Notes: generated by a model from the letters alone, not told the origin. DNA of 64,000 nt from Ichthyophis bannanicus (GCA_033557465.1 CM066039.1:396013440-396077439), one strand, 5' to 3'. Positions 34,133-45,040 are shown, counted from the first letter of the stretch. Numbers and translations: made by a program.

Positions 34133-35249
34133 TTTTTATTTATTTATTTATTTATTTATTTATTAGCGAGGCTTGATATACCGCCCAAACCAAAGTGTCA
34201 GGGCGGTGTACAATAAGAAAACAAAGCGGCTACTAGAAAATCAAAGAAGGAAAGGAACGCCATTGGATTAATAGGAAAGCAGTAGCGAAAGAATTAGAGG
34301 AGGACAGAAGAGGAGCAAAGGTAGACACATAAATAAGGCTGACTGCTGAGTGGATGGGAGGGACAAGGGCAAGGGGGAGTAGAGGCAGTGTATAGCATCA
34401 TGACCATCATGTGGTGTCAGGGAGATCGAAAGCCTGGCGGTAGAGAGAGGTTTTAAGTAGAGCTTTGAAGCGAGGAAATGAGGGCTCAGTGCGAAGAGAA
34501 TGTGGGAGAGAATTCCACAGGGCAGGACTTAGAAAGAAGAATGCAGAGTGACGAGCAAGTATGAGGTGTGCTTGTGATGGAGAGGGAAGAAAAAGACGAT
34601 TACCATGAGCAGAACGGAGGAGACGAGGAGCGGACTGGAGGAAAATAAGATCGGATAAATACTGGGGGATACCCGTGTGGAGAACTTTGTGTGTGGTGAT
34701 GAGGTACTTATAGACAAATCTGAATTTAACAGGGAGCCAATGGAGGGTGAGAAGACAAGGGGTAATGTGATCAAAAGGGGATGAGTGGGTGACAAGACGA
34801 GCGGCAGTGTTTTGGATAAGCTGAAGGTGACGGAGCTGGTAATTGGGAAGGCTGGCAAAAATTGAATTACAGTAGTCCAAGTGGGAGATAGGGAGGGAGC
34901 AGAAAGGTATGGCCAGAGAGTCCGAATCCTACGGAGGTGGAAAAAACAGCTACGTACGAGGGAGGAAATATGTGGGTGGAAAGACATTGAGGAATCAAGG
35001 GTGACACCAAGATAGCGGAGAGTGGGGACAAGTGGAATGGGGAGGGAGGACATAGTGGGAGCTAGAGTGGGAGGAGTAGCAGTGAAGGAGAGCCAGATGG
35101 CGGAGGACTTAGTGGGATTGACGCAGAGGAAGTTATCAGAAAAACAGCCGGCAATGAGAGTGATACAAGCATTGAGGTCAGTGAAGTCCGGGGTTGAAGA
35201 GCTGGAAGAATATCATCAGCATAGAAGTATGCCAGTCTGTTGAATGAGC
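34133..35249 (-). mobile_element. L2 LINE 3' part, copy A, in the minisatellite
   Basis: Begins with a TTTA repeat and TTGATATACCGCCC...AGGGCGGTG hairpin end. On the minus strand it then encodes L2 protein (see the pseudogene). It differs from 36425-37540 at only about ten positions by eye, plus TTTA repeat length. The flanking minisatellite is also shared, so this is a duplication and not two insertions. Confidence 0.9.
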
Positions 35250-35259
35250 CAAAGCTCAT
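34407..35259 (-). pseudogene. L2 ORF2 end, copy A
   Basis: Three minus-strand pieces. 35062-35259 has LAYFYADDILPAL (catalytic YADD). 34529-35053 has LRYLGVTLDSSMSFHPH. 34407-34880 has MDYCNSIFASLPNY, QNTAARLVTH, LHWLPVKFRFVYK and ALWNSLPHSLR. Frameshifts near 34880 and 35055. The RT is cut off just before the catalytic pair. Non-functional. Confidence 0.85.
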
Positions 35260-36424
35260 GTCTCAGACTGGTCAGTCTAAAACCTGCTGCTGGCCTCGGT
35301 ATCCTCTTCTGTCAAAGCTCATGTCGCAGACTGATCAGTCTGAAACCTGCCGCCAGCCTTGATATCCGATTCTGCCAAAGCTCATGTCTCAGACTGGTCA
35401 GTCTAAAACCTGTCGCTGGCCTCAGTATCCTCTTCTGCCAAAGGCCATGTCTCAGACTGGTCAGTCTAAAGCCTGCCGCCAGCCTCGGTATCCTCTTCTG
35501 CCAAAACTCATGTCTCAGACTGGTCAGTCTAAATTCTGCTGCTGGACTCGGTATCCTCTTCTGCCAAAACTCATGTCTCAGACTGGTCAGTCTAAAACCT
35601 GCTGCGGCCTCAGTATCCTCTTCTGCCAAAGCTGATGTCTCAGACTAGTCAGTATAAAACCTGCCACCAGCCTCGGTATCCTCTTCTGTCAAAGCTCATG
35701 CGTCAGACTGTTCAGTCTAAAACCTGTCACTGGCCTCAGTATCCTCTTCTGCCAAAGGCCATGTCTCAGACTGGTCAGTCTAAAACCTGTCACTGGCCTT
35801 GGTATCCTCATCTGTCAAAGCTCATGTCTCAGTGGTCAATCTAAAGCTTACTGCTGGCCTCAGTATCCTCTTCTGCCAAAGCCCATGTCTCAGTAGTCAG
35901 TCTAAAGCCTGCCTCTGACCTTGGTATCCTCTTCTGTCAAAGCTCATGTCTCAGACTGGTCAGTCTGTCTGCCGCCGGCCTTGGTATCCTCTTCTGCCAA
36001 AGCCCAAGTCTCAGACTGGTCAGTCTAAAACCTGCCACCGGCTTCAGTATCCTCTTCTGTCAAAGATTATGCTTCAGACTGGTCAGTCTTAAGTCTTCCG
36101 TCGGCCTCGGTACCCTCTTCTGCCAAAGCCCATGTCTCAGTGGTCAGTCTAAAGCCTGCTGCTGGCCTCAGTATCCTCTTTTGACAAAGCTCATGCCTCA
36201 GACTGGTCAGTCTAAAGCCTGCTGCTGGCCTTGGTATCCTCTTCTGCCAGAGGTCATGTCTCAGACTGGTCAGTCTAAAGCCTGCTGTCGGCCTCGGTAC
36301 CCTCTTCTGCCAAAGCCCATGTCTCAGTGGTCATTCTAAAGCCTGCTGCTGGCCTCGGTATCCTCTTTTGCCAAATGTCATTTCTCAGACTGATCAGTCT
36401 AAAGCCTGTTGCCGGCCTCGGTAT
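35250..36424. repeat. 61/63-bp minisatellite, second block (about 19 units)
   Basis: Same unit as at 32231. The segment 35250-35385 equals 37541-37676, and 35890-36424 corresponds to 33660-34132 with one extra unit near 36000. These matches define a higher-order duplication of about 2.29 kb. Confidence 0.95.
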
Positions 36425-37540
36425 CCTTTTTTATTTATTTATTTATTTATTTATTAGCGAGGCTTGATATACCGCCCAAACCAAAGTGTCAGGGCGGTGT
36501 ACAATAAGAAAACAAAGCGACTACTAGAAAATCAAAGAAGGAAAGGAACACCATTGGATTAATAGGAAAGCAGTAGCGAAAGAATTAGAGGAGGACAGAA
36601 GAGGAGCAAAGGTAGACACATAAATAAGACTGACTGCTGAGGGGATGGGAGGGACAAGGGGAAGGGGGAGTAGAGGCAGTGAATAGCATCATGACCATCA
36701 TGTGGTGTCAGGGAGATCGAAAGCCTGGCGGTAGAGAGAGGTTTTAAGTAGAGCTTTGAAGCGAGGAAATGAGGGCTCAGTGCGAAGAGAATGTGGGAGA
36801 GAATTCCACAGGGCAGGACTTAGAAAGAAGAATGCAGAGTGACGAGCAAGTATGAGGTGTGCTTGTGATGGAGAGGGAAGAAAAAGACGATTACCATGAG
36901 CAGAACGGAGGAGACGAGGAGCGGACTGGAGGAAAATAAGATCGGACAAATACTGGGGGATACCCGTGTGGAGAACTTTGTGTGTGTTGATGAGGTACTT
37001 ATAGACAAATCTGAATTTAACAGGGAGCCAATGGAGGGTGAGAAGACAAGGGGTAATGTGATCAAAAGGGGATGAGTGGGTGACAAGACGAGCGGCAGTG
37101 TTTTGGATAAGCTGAAGGTGACGGAGCTGGTAATTGGGAAGGCTGGCAAAAATTGAATTACAGTAGTCCAAGTGGGAGATAGGGAGGGAGCAGAAAGGTA
37201 TGGCCAGAGAGTCCGAATCCTACGGAGGTGTTAAAAACAGCTACGTATGAGGGAGGAAATATGTGGGTGGAAAGACATTGAGGAATCAAGGGTGACACCA
37301 AGATAGCGGAGAGTGGGGACAAGTGGAATGGGGAGGGAGGACATAGTGGGAGCTAGAGTGGGAGGAGTAGCAGTGAAGGAGAGCCAGATGGCGGAGGACT
37401 TAGTGGGATTGACGCAGAGGAAGTTATCAGAAAAACAGCCGGCAATGAGAGTGATACAAGCATTGAGGTCAGTGAAGTCCGGGGTTGAAGAGCTGGAAGA
37501 ATATCATCAGCATAGAAGTATGCCAGTCTGTTGAATGAGC
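36425..37540 (-). mobile_element. L2 LINE 3' part, copy B, duplicated with the minisatellite
   Basis: Offset 2291 bp from copy A; the same boundaries against the satellite at both ends. Encodes the same broken C-terminal frames (36698-37171 minus: MDYCNSIFASLPNY...). The TTTA repeat is shorter than in copy A. Confidence 0.9.
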
Positions 37541-37550
37541 CAAAGCTCAT
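36698..37550 (-). pseudogene. L2 ORF2 end, copy B
   Basis: Same protein pieces as copy A (YADD piece at 37353-37550, C-terminal block at 36698-37171), with the same frameshifts, so the breaks predate the duplication. A GG-to-TT change near 37231 affects the middle piece. Confidence 0.85.
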
Positions 37551-37808
37551 GTCTCAGACTGGTCAGTCTAAAACCTGCTGCTGGCCTCGGTATCCTCTTC
37601 TGTCAAAGCTCATGTCGCAGACTGATCAGTCTGAAACCTGCCGCCAGCCTTGATATCCGATTCTGCCAGAGCTCATGTCTCAGTGGTCTGTCTAAAGCCT
37701 GCCGCTGGCCTCGGTATCCTCTTCTGCCAGAACTCATGTCTCAGTGGTCTGTCTAAAACCTGCTGCTGGCCTCAGTATCCTCTTCTGCCAAAGCTCATAT
37801 CTCACTGG
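37541..37808. repeat. 61/63-bp minisatellite, third block (about 4 units)
   Basis: Ends mid-unit at CACTGG (37803-37808), where the 37809 element is inserted. The unit resumes exactly at 39298-39302. Confidence 0.95.
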
Positions 37809-37827
37809 TGTGGCGTAGGAGACTCTT

Positions 37828-38862
37828 ATGAAGCAATGGAAACTGATAGTGATCCGGTGGAGAGAACCGGTACTGCAAGGGAATGCAGGATTTTCTCTTA
37901 TGAGAGAAAAAAACACAGAGCTAATCAGGAAACACACCTCACCTCAAGGCAGGAGAGAAGCCAAGTCCCTGATTGGGCACGCCCAAGCAGGAGGCGTGCA
38001 GTGCTCAGCCAGCTTGTTAAGAACTGAGAAACAGAAACAGTTAGATGAGCACGAGCACCAGGAGCAAGACGGAGAGGAGGAGTCAGGACACAAGCACCTG
38101 GACGAGGACGGGTCAGATGACCAGGAACAGGAACCGTTGGAAAGAGAACCACTGAGCAGCTGTGATCCACGAAGGAGCAGACAGGACCTGGGAGACTCAG
38201 GGGCAGAGAAAGACTTCTGTTACCAGAAGAATTCAAAGGCACTGAGAGACCCAAGGCTACAGCTCAGGAGTTTAAAGGACCAAGCAGAACCTTGGAACAG
38301 GAGGCAAAGGGAGAAAGAATTACCCTGGAAGAAGCCCCAGCACAAGGTATCTGGTGGGATTGGAACGGCTAGCAAGCTTAACAGTGGGAAGCCAGAAATA
38401 GTGAACTTTAATTGTGGAAGACAGAACAAAGGCAGAAAGTTTGATAGTAATTGGTTAAGCCAAGAGAAGCCTGACTGTTTTCCTTTTAACACTCTGAGAG
38501 ACTCTCCAAGCACAGCTGAAGCGTTTTACCCTGCACTTTCATTTGGAGATAGGTGGGGGAAGGGAAATGCTTACACGCTGAACTCTTGTCCAAGTAAAAG
38601 CACTGATAATTGCCAAGAGATAAGAACATTAAACAAGCATTTACCTGAAGGAGGATATTCTCAGCTTAGCTCAGAAAATACACAGGCTGAATTACTTCTC
38701 ACTGAATTCAGGGAGTTCCTTAAAAGTAGAGCAGTTTCTCCTCATGACGTAGCAAAGCCTATGAGCAGCTGTGAGGAAGAAATGCCTTTAATTTCTCTGC
38801 CGTCTACAGAGCAGGAAGTCCCGATGGACTGCTCTACATGTGTGATTCAAAAGGACATTTAA
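37828..38862 (+). CDS. Open frame of 344 codons inside the probable solo LTR
   Basis: A single uninterrupted frame covers about 70% of the element, on the same strand as its AATAAA signal. The start is the Met 19 nt after the element's left end. Residues ~72-110 are very acidic (EEESGHKHLDEDGSDDQEQE). The rest is hydrophilic, rich in Ser, Lys, Arg and Gln. There is no signal peptide, membrane span or motif I recognise. Known precedent: some retroviruses carry an accessory gene within the LTR U3. Whether this is one, or an open frame by chance, or part of a non-autonomous element, cannot be told from one copy. Chance openness over 344 codons is unlikely but possible in such A/G-rich sequence. 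Confidence 0.4.
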   Translation: MKQWKLIVIRWREPVLQGNAGFSLMREKNTELIRKHTSPQGRREAKSLIGHAQAGGVQCSASLLRTEKQKQLDEHEHQEQDGEEESGHKHLDEDGSDDQEQEPLEREPLSSCDPRRSRQDLGDSGAEKDFCYQKNSKALRDPRLQLRSLKDQAEPWNRRQREKELPWKKPQHKVSGGIGTASKLNSGKPEIVNFNCGRQNKGRKFDSNWLSQEKPDCFPFNTLRDSPSTAEAFYPALSFGDRWGKGNAYTLNSCPSKSTDNCQEIRTLNKHLPEGGYSQLSSENTQAELLLTEFREFLKSRAVSPHDVAKPMSSCEEEMPLISLPSTEQEVPMDCSTCVIQKDI

Positions 38863-39160
38863 GTGATATGCTTGCCAATGTTTTATGAAAGAATATAACA
38901 AAGTTACCTCACTGATTGCTATGCAAAAGAAGCTTATGTGAAGAGAATAAGTGAAAGCATATTCTGTGCAATTCAGGAGCATTGCTGTTACCAGAGTTTT
39001 CTGTTACGTTAATGAAAGGAGGTCACATGACAACCGAATGTGATCAGTAATGGACATTTAGCCAAGCAGTAAAAAGCCTTGTTTAGTTAAGTTTCTCAGC
39101 CTTGTTTTGTGCTACATTATTTCATTTACGTCTGCTGCGTTTGAACTCCGGAGCGGGAGA

Positions 39161-39166
39161 AATAAA
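39161..39166 (+). terminator. Polyadenylation signal AATAAA in the LTR
   Basis: AATAAA followed about 25-40 nt later by T-rich TTTTCTTTGCCTTGCC, a suitable downstream element. Its position 131 bp from the 3' boundary supports an R/U5 arrangement. Confidence 0.5.
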
Positions 39167-39297
39167 CCTCACAAAAGAAATTTTCTTTGCCTTGCCTTAC
39201 TACTTGAGCACCTACACAACTACAACCTTAACCCTCAAAGGCATTCAAGGCCAGCCCCTCCCTTAACCCTCAAGGTCCAGGGAGTGGGTGGGTGGCA

Positions 39298-39446
39298 CTG
39301 GTCAGTCTAAAGCCTGCTGCTGGCCTCGGTATCTTCTTCTTCCAAAGGTCATGTCTCAGACTGGTCAGTCTAAAACCTGCCGTCGGCTTCGGTATCCTCC
39401 TCTGCCAAAGCTCATGTCTCAGTGGTCAGTCTAAAACCTGCTTCTC
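39298..39446. repeat. 61/63-bp minisatellite, last block (about 2.4 units)
   Basis: Continues the unit interrupted at 37808 and ends after TCTAAAACCTGCTTC, where unique sequence begins. Confidence 0.9.
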
Positions 39447-40900
39447 CTTAGCCCTTTCCTTCAGGACTCGAGTGTGTGACTTACTTTTACAAATAAGGAT
39501 TTAAACTTATGAGAGAGATTTTCAAAAATGATATAACTATGGAGTTCGGTGGGTTAGTTAGATTACGTTTTTTGAAAGTTCACAACTAGTAAGTGGCTAA
39601 ATATAACTGACTAGGTGGCTAAATTGAGCTGCTTAAAAAAGTGGACGTTCTAGGAGACAGTTTTGTAGGGGCAGAGGAAAAGAGGAATTACCCACCCAGA
39701 GTTAGCTTTCAGCATTATCTGGTCTTGGTCCTAATTTAGGAGGCATTTTCCTCATTCTTTACCTATGGGGAAAAAATCTTAGGGCTGAGAGATTTAAAGC
39801 AAGTTCTGCATTCACTGCGAGGTGGTGAACAGATATGTTACTTATCCCTCTATTTTTAGTGCCTATACAGGTAAAAATGGTCCATTTCACTTGCTAAGCC
39901 CTAACTGTAACTGTATGAAGAGGACTACCACTGGGGTATAGCAAAGGAAGTACTGGTACTTAGACATTTAGCAACGATATCTATTCAGTCACGTTCTATG
40001 TTTAACGTTAGGCCTGTGGTGCAGATCATACATATATATATATATATGGATTGTACCACTGAACAGACAAAGTTAAGCATGGGCACCTAACTTTAGACAC
40101 TAGCAGCCCCTCTGAATATTGGTTTGTATTTTAAAATATTCTGTGTAACTTTACAACCTTGTTGTTGTTATTTGTAAACCACTCTGACTTTAAGATAGAG
40201 CGATAAGTAAAAATGGATAGATGGATAAATTAATAAGTTTGGCTAGCTATGTTGTAGTTAAATTTTTCCAGCAAAGCCATCACTGATCTGCTTTTCGAAA
40301 GCATCCCCTACGCTCTATGACTTGTCCAACTCTTTTGTTCTTTGACTAGTTGTCTCTGGAATGATAGAATCAAATATCAGCAGAGAATTAGAGCTATCCG
40401 AAACATATCTGGTTAAGTCTGAAAACAGACCATTTAGCCTGTTAACGTTAACCAAATAAACTCTAGCAAATGTTGGCGCGTGCGTGTTGGATGCAGAGTG
40501 GCACAGTCTGAGGCTGCTGCTGCTTGCTACTGAAGGCCCTTTTGAGTTGCTGAACCTGTTCTTTCATGTTTGTTGTAAACACCTTTTATAGTTCAGTAAA
40601 GGATGTTTTTCTTTCTGAGTGGGTGGGCAGAAAGGACTAAGGATAGGCAATTTTGAGAGAGTTCTGGATATATTTGGGATCCATTCCTATTATTATACTA
40701 GCAGAAAATCCCAAAGAAATAGTTCTCCCCCTCCCCCTAAACCCTATCACCGCCACCACTAAAAAGAAGCCCTCATTGAAAGTACTTGGGGGGGGGGGGA
40801 GTTTATTTGTGGCAGTTCTGTTGTTGAGCCTCCATGTGCCCAGAGTTGGGGCAGGCAGGGGGGATGCTGTCCCATTTAAATTAGAGTAGTCACTGGTTCA
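39447..40900. other. Unclassified non-coding DNA
   Basis: Contains a short (TA)n at 40031-40046 and a poly-G run near 40788-40798. No gene is visible. Confidence 0.4.
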
Positions 40901-41700
40901 CACCTTTATTTATTTAACTGTTTTTATAGACCGCTTTTCTTAGAGTCATAGCACTTTACAGATAACTAACTTACAAGGTTTCCAAAGAACATGTTACATT
41001 CAACTTTTGGAATATATGTAACTGAGCTCTAACTGGGGTGAGGGAGAGCTTTCGACAGGGTGGGGGGACGCAATTAAAAGGAGAACATAATAACCTTGTT
41101 GTATGAGTGTTACTGTATGTGTTATGAATCTCCTGTAAAGATTTGCTGTTTCTGCGCTGCATCTTCAGTCGTGAAGGAGTTTGTAGAATGAGAAAGCTCG
41201 GTTGCAGATGATTTATCTGCTTCCTGCCTTCTGGGTTGGAGCAGTAAGTGTGTTTTGTGCGTTTGCTCTTCTGGTTCGGTTGTTTGGTGTTAGGCATTTG
41301 AAAGACTGGAGGCAGTCTGGGGTTAGGGTTGTGAGTTATCTTGAAAATGGTGAGCAGAGCTTTATACTTTGTTCGAGTTAGTTCTTTAAGTATGGGTGCT
41401 ATGTGATTAGATACTGCAGCGCTGAATAGGATGTGGGTGGCTGTGTTCTGAGCCATTTCTAGTGGGTGCATCACATATTTCGATATTCCTTGGTAGATGA
41501 TTTTATAATAGTCTCAATGTGTGGATATGATGGACTGGAAAGCTGTTTGCAAGTTGCAGGTATTAAGGAGAGGGTGTAGGTATTATAATATTTTCATCTT
41601 ATGGTATACAAGCTTTGTGGTCACGCTGATGCGCAGTTGTAGGTTTAATCACTGGTCTAGAGTTATATCTAGGTAACACACCCGCGGCTTAACTTCCAGC
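40901..41700 (-). pseudogene. L2 LINE C-terminus and 3' end, decayed
   Basis: 3' end at 40905-40985 (TTTATTTATTTAACTG, TAGACCGCTTTTCT). On the minus strand 40971-41474 gives AQNTATHILFSAA and ILKELTRTKYKALLTIFKI, the L2 C-terminal block. Many substitutions. Confidence 0.7.
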
Positions 41701-42960
41701 TCAGCTTAAAGTGAAGTAGTAATGATTTACATAATTCTTGAGTGCTCTGAACAGTTGGATACATCTAAATCAATCGGACATATTTTTGGAGGAGTCTGCT
41801 TTTCAGTGAGTAGTTTGTCAGCTCTCGTGCCAGTGATGGTTATCATTCAGCAGACCCTTCAGGAAATTGGTTCACTTTGCATTTATCTTTATTGTGTGGT
41901 GCAGAAAAGAATCTTGCAGACACTGAGGACAGTTGAGGCGGCACCTTGTAACCCTGCAAAAATAAAAAAACTCAAATTAAATCTCTTTGGTAGATGCAGA
42001 TGCCTGAGGAAAGCAGAGGACTTTGGACTGCTGGACTTTCTCAGGAAGCGCACTGCGCCCATGTTTGTTGACTGAAAGATAGTGGAGGTGTAGGTACACA
42101 ATGCGACACAGGGCTGCTGTTTGCTCAACAGCATTAATTCACCAAAAAAAAAAAAACATTTCTGCCCTCAGGCTCATGCAGCCAGGGCTGGAAAACTTTG
42201 GAAGAAAAGGAAGGCAGATTGGGACTGAAGGCCAGGAATGTTCAGAGCTGCCACCAGCGTTCTTGGCAGGAGAGACAGCCGGAGCACTGGAGATGGCTGA
42301 CGCTTTCCTGAGGTGTCGTTCATCAAAAGGCCCTTTAGGATGGCAGGGCAGAGATGTCTGTACTGACGTCTGTGCTGGAGACTCTTCAGACACTTACAGT
42401 TCTGAGAATAATTGGACCTGCCCTGGAGGGGAAGGGGGTGTTACCGTGTGCTTCTTGTTAGGTTATAATCTGGATCTTGTTAAAGCAGGACAGGGTTAAT
42501 GGCCACTATAAACAGCTAATGGCTAAATGTTGCCAGGAATTCTGCTAGTCTCTATTGTTTTTTCCTAGTTCTGAATCTCTGGCTAGCCCTCCCCATCTTG
42601 CTTTCATTAGGAAAATTAAGCACAGCTCCTAATCTGTACATGCAGTGGGACTCAGACTGTCGCAGCCACTCTGGAGTCATCTGTTGCCCCTCAGATAGAG
42701 GTGTGGCCAGTAGCTTAAGGGCCGTTTCATCTCAGTAACATCAGAGCTCTGCTCTGGCCTGCAGGTGTTAAGTTGGTAAGTCAACGTCTGTCAGTTGCCA
42801 GCTGCTTTTCATGATCTGACTGTTTGGTTTGACCCAAAATCTTTCTCTTTCCCTGAGCTGCGCCATTCTTTGCCGCACACACCGTCATCTTTTGTATTTC
42901 CTTTCTCTAGCAGAACAGTTTTTTGTTTCTGCTACTGTTCCCCTCACTACAGCCAAAGCA
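41701..42960. other. Unclassified DNA with two small open frames
   Basis: 41722-42075 (117 codons, plus) and 42101-42499 (132 codons, plus) are open but show no domain I recognise. The first has a hydrophobic stretch around residues 20-60. Neither has neighbouring exon signals I can defend. Confidence 0.35.
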
Positions 42961-42964
42961 CCCT

Positions 42965-43186
42965 GAGTGCGCCTAGTCTCATCTGACCTGTGATTCTAAG
43001 CAGGACCAGACTTGGTTAGTTCTTGGATGGGAGACTGCCTTGGAAGACTGGGCACTGTAGGTTTGGCAATCTACTACCATGTTCACCTTGACAAGAAAGC
43101 CCAGGGAACAGTCACAACATGGACAACTCTCCACAGGGTCACCAGGAGTCGGCACAGACTCAATGGCACTTAACCACAACAACCAA
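42965..43186 (+). mobile_element. 5S-rRNA-headed SINE with RTE-type tail
   Basis: 42973-43064 matches the 3' two thirds of vertebrate 5S rRNA, including TAAGCAGGACCAGACTTGG (box A region) and TTGGATGGGAGACTGCC (box C). Then follow GGCAATCTACTACC, GACAAGAAAGCCCAGG and GGGTCACCAGGAGTCGG, ending GGCACTTAACCACAACAACC. That end matches the 3' end of the RTE LINE at 43856. The 5S part lacks about its first 30 nt. Known: 5S-derived SINEs use the internal 5S promoter and a LINE tail for mobilisation. Confidence 0.9.
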
Positions 43187-43480
43187 TCACCTCATGCTTA
43201 AAATCAGTCTTCAAGAAGATATTGAATTCTTGAATATTGCAAATGAAAGAGGAAAATATGCTTCTTTGAGAGCTTACCCATCTGGCACTTCTCAGGAAGC
43301 CATTGTGCACACCTCTCTCCTCTCTCTCTCCCTATGCTCCTCAGTTATGAATTCTCCCCTTATTCCTTCCCTTCCAGGTCTCATCAGTAAGTTGTCAATC
43401 ATGGCTGGGCACTTCAGGACCTTCTTGTTGGGTAGCACTGCACAAGTTCAGTCAGAGCTGTAAAAAGGCCCTAATAAATA
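43187..43480. other. Unclassified non-coding DNA
   Basis: Nothing recognised. Confidence 0.4.
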
Positions 43481-43612
43481 TGTATGAAATATATTTGAAC
43501 ACAATCAAGGTACTATGTATGCAGAGCTCTCCCATGCATATTCATTAGGGATATTGTGAAAGCCTGGCTTGTTTGTGGCCCTTGAGGATTGAACTTGTGC
43601 ACCCCTGTCAGA
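43481..43612 (+). mobile_element. Non-autonomous hAT-like element end
   Basis: CATGCATATTCATTAGGGATAT, then GGCCCTTGAGGATTGAACTT and a terminal CACCCCTG, a layout common in small hAT-type elements whose inverted repeats begin CAGGGGTG. The 5' end is not clearly found. CAGGGGTGCGCC at 43738 may be another such end. Confidence 0.45.
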
Positions 43613-43882
43613 GGCATTGTTCCCATTCTTCATAGATTTCTTTATTTTGCTACTGTTCTTATCATACATTTAGATTTAGGTCACGCCTTTTTCAGCTCAG
43701 TAACTGCAATCAGGTTGCTACAGTAGATGTTTAGAGCAGGGGTGCGCCAGGGGCTGCCATCAAGCTCCAGCCGCTGATAGCACATGGCCACTGTCCATTC
43801 ACTAATTGCCATTTACCTCCGACTACATGGTCGGAAATAAATCCATCAAGCATCGGGGTTGTTAAGTGCCGTCGAGTTGGTA

Positions 43883-44116
43883 TCAACTCATGACGACCTT
43901 CTGGATAGTAGTCCTAAATTGTGTTCGGTCTTCAGTCAGGTGGCTCATTGTTGACAGACTGGTACCCGTAGCTGCTGTTATTTTATCAATCCATCTCATT
44001 GCTGGCCTTCCTCTTTTGTGTTGACCTTCTGTCTTGCCAAGCATGATGTCTTTCTCTAATGATCTCTCTCTTCGCATGATGTGTCCAAAGTATGAAAGTC
44101 GAAGTCTTGTCATCAT
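43883..44116 (-). pseudogene. RTE ORF2 C-terminal segment
   Basis: RLSYFGHIMRRERSLEKDIM, then HKRGRPAMRWIDKI and TEDRTQFRTTIQKVVMS, the conserved RTE C-terminus (FGH..RR, RGRP..RW). Open for 77 codons and nearly reaching the 3' end, which in RTE elements follows shortly after the stop. Confidence 0.85.
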
Positions 44117-44478
44117 ACCTAAGCTTTCTTTAGAAGCTCAGATTTCCTCTAGTACTGACTGGTTTGTTATTTGGGCAGTTCATGGTATACACAGTATTCG
44201 CTGCCAGCACCATAATTCAAAGGCATCAATTTTCTTCCTGTCTATCTTTTTCACTGTCCAGCTTTCACATCCATATGATGTTATTGAAAATACCATGGCT
44301 TGAACGAGTCAAATCTTTGTATGGAGAGAGACATCTCTGCTCTTGAGAATCTTGTTTAGGGCTTTCATAGCCATTCTGCCAAGAGCAATGCGTTGTCAGA
44401 TTTCTTGACTGCTTGTTGCTTCTTTATTGATAGTTGATCCAAGTAGGTTAAAGTTGTTCACAATTTCAATTTCTTATC

Positions 44479-45040
44479 ATAAGATCATAAGATATGCCAT
44501 ACTGGGTCAGACCAAGGTCCATCAAGCCCAGTATTCTGTTTCCAACAGTGGCCAATCGAGGTCACATGTACCTAGCAGTTTCCCCAAGAGACACAAGTTC
44601 CACAAGGCTTGTACTCGGTCAAGCATTGATATCTTCGGTCACTTCTTAATAATGGTTTATGGACCTTTCCTCCAGGAACTTGTCCAAACCTTCCTTAAAC
44701 CCAGCTACACTAACAGCCTTTACTACATCCTCCGGTAACAAATTCCAGAGTTTGATTACACGTTGAGTGAAAAAATATTTTATTTTATTAGTCTTAAATA
44801 GTTTACCCTGTAGCTTCATTGCATGTCCCCTAGTCTTTCTATATTCTGATAAGGTAAACAATCGATCTACGTTTACCCGTTCCACTCCGTTCATTAATTT
44901 ATAGACTTCTATCATATCTCCCCTCAGCCGTCTCTTTTCCAGGTTAAAGAGCCCTAACCTTTTTAGCCTTTCTTCATAGGAGTATCCTTCCATCCCCTTT
45001 ACCATTTTGGTGGCTCTTCTCTGTACCTTTTCTAAAATCT
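44479..45040 (-). mobile_element. CR1 LINE 3' part inserted in RTE
   Basis: 3' terminus CATAAGATATGCCATACTGG. On the minus strand, 44646-45005 (119 codons) encodes [20 protein letters not shown] to the natural stop. Very close to the CR1 copies at 20.1 and 48.9 kb, hence a young subfamily. Confidence 0.9.

Larger units (their letters stand above)
37809..39297 (+). mobile_element. Probable solo LTR (TG...CA), 1.49 kb, in the minisatellite
   Basis: Starts TGTGGCG and ends GGTGGCA. CTGG at 37805-37808 and 39298-39301 fits a 4-bp duplication; alternatively CACTGG (6 bp) if the end is taken two bases earlier. Removing the insert restores a perfect minisatellite unit. A polyadenylation signal AATAAA at 39161-39166 lies 131 bp before the end, as in an LTR R/U5 region. 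No internal retroviral sequence remains, as expected after LTR-LTR recombination. No inverted repeats indicate a DNA transposon. The retroelement family is not identified. Confidence 0.65.

Noticed and set aside
32231..37808. CRISPR-like array
   Set aside because: Repeats are directly adjacent with no unique spacers, have two unit lengths, and lie in vertebrate DNA. It is a minisatellite.
37925..38513. Minus-strand frames opposite the LTR frame
   Set aside because: Shorter and antisense to the AATAAA signal; no motif.
41722..42499. Two plus-strand frames of 117 and 132 codons
   Set aside because: No recognisable motif; lengths fall within chance expectation for 64 kb.
42973..43064. Functional 5S rRNA gene
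   Set aside because: The first ~30 nt are missing, there are many substitutions and it continues into a SINE tail without a T-run terminator.
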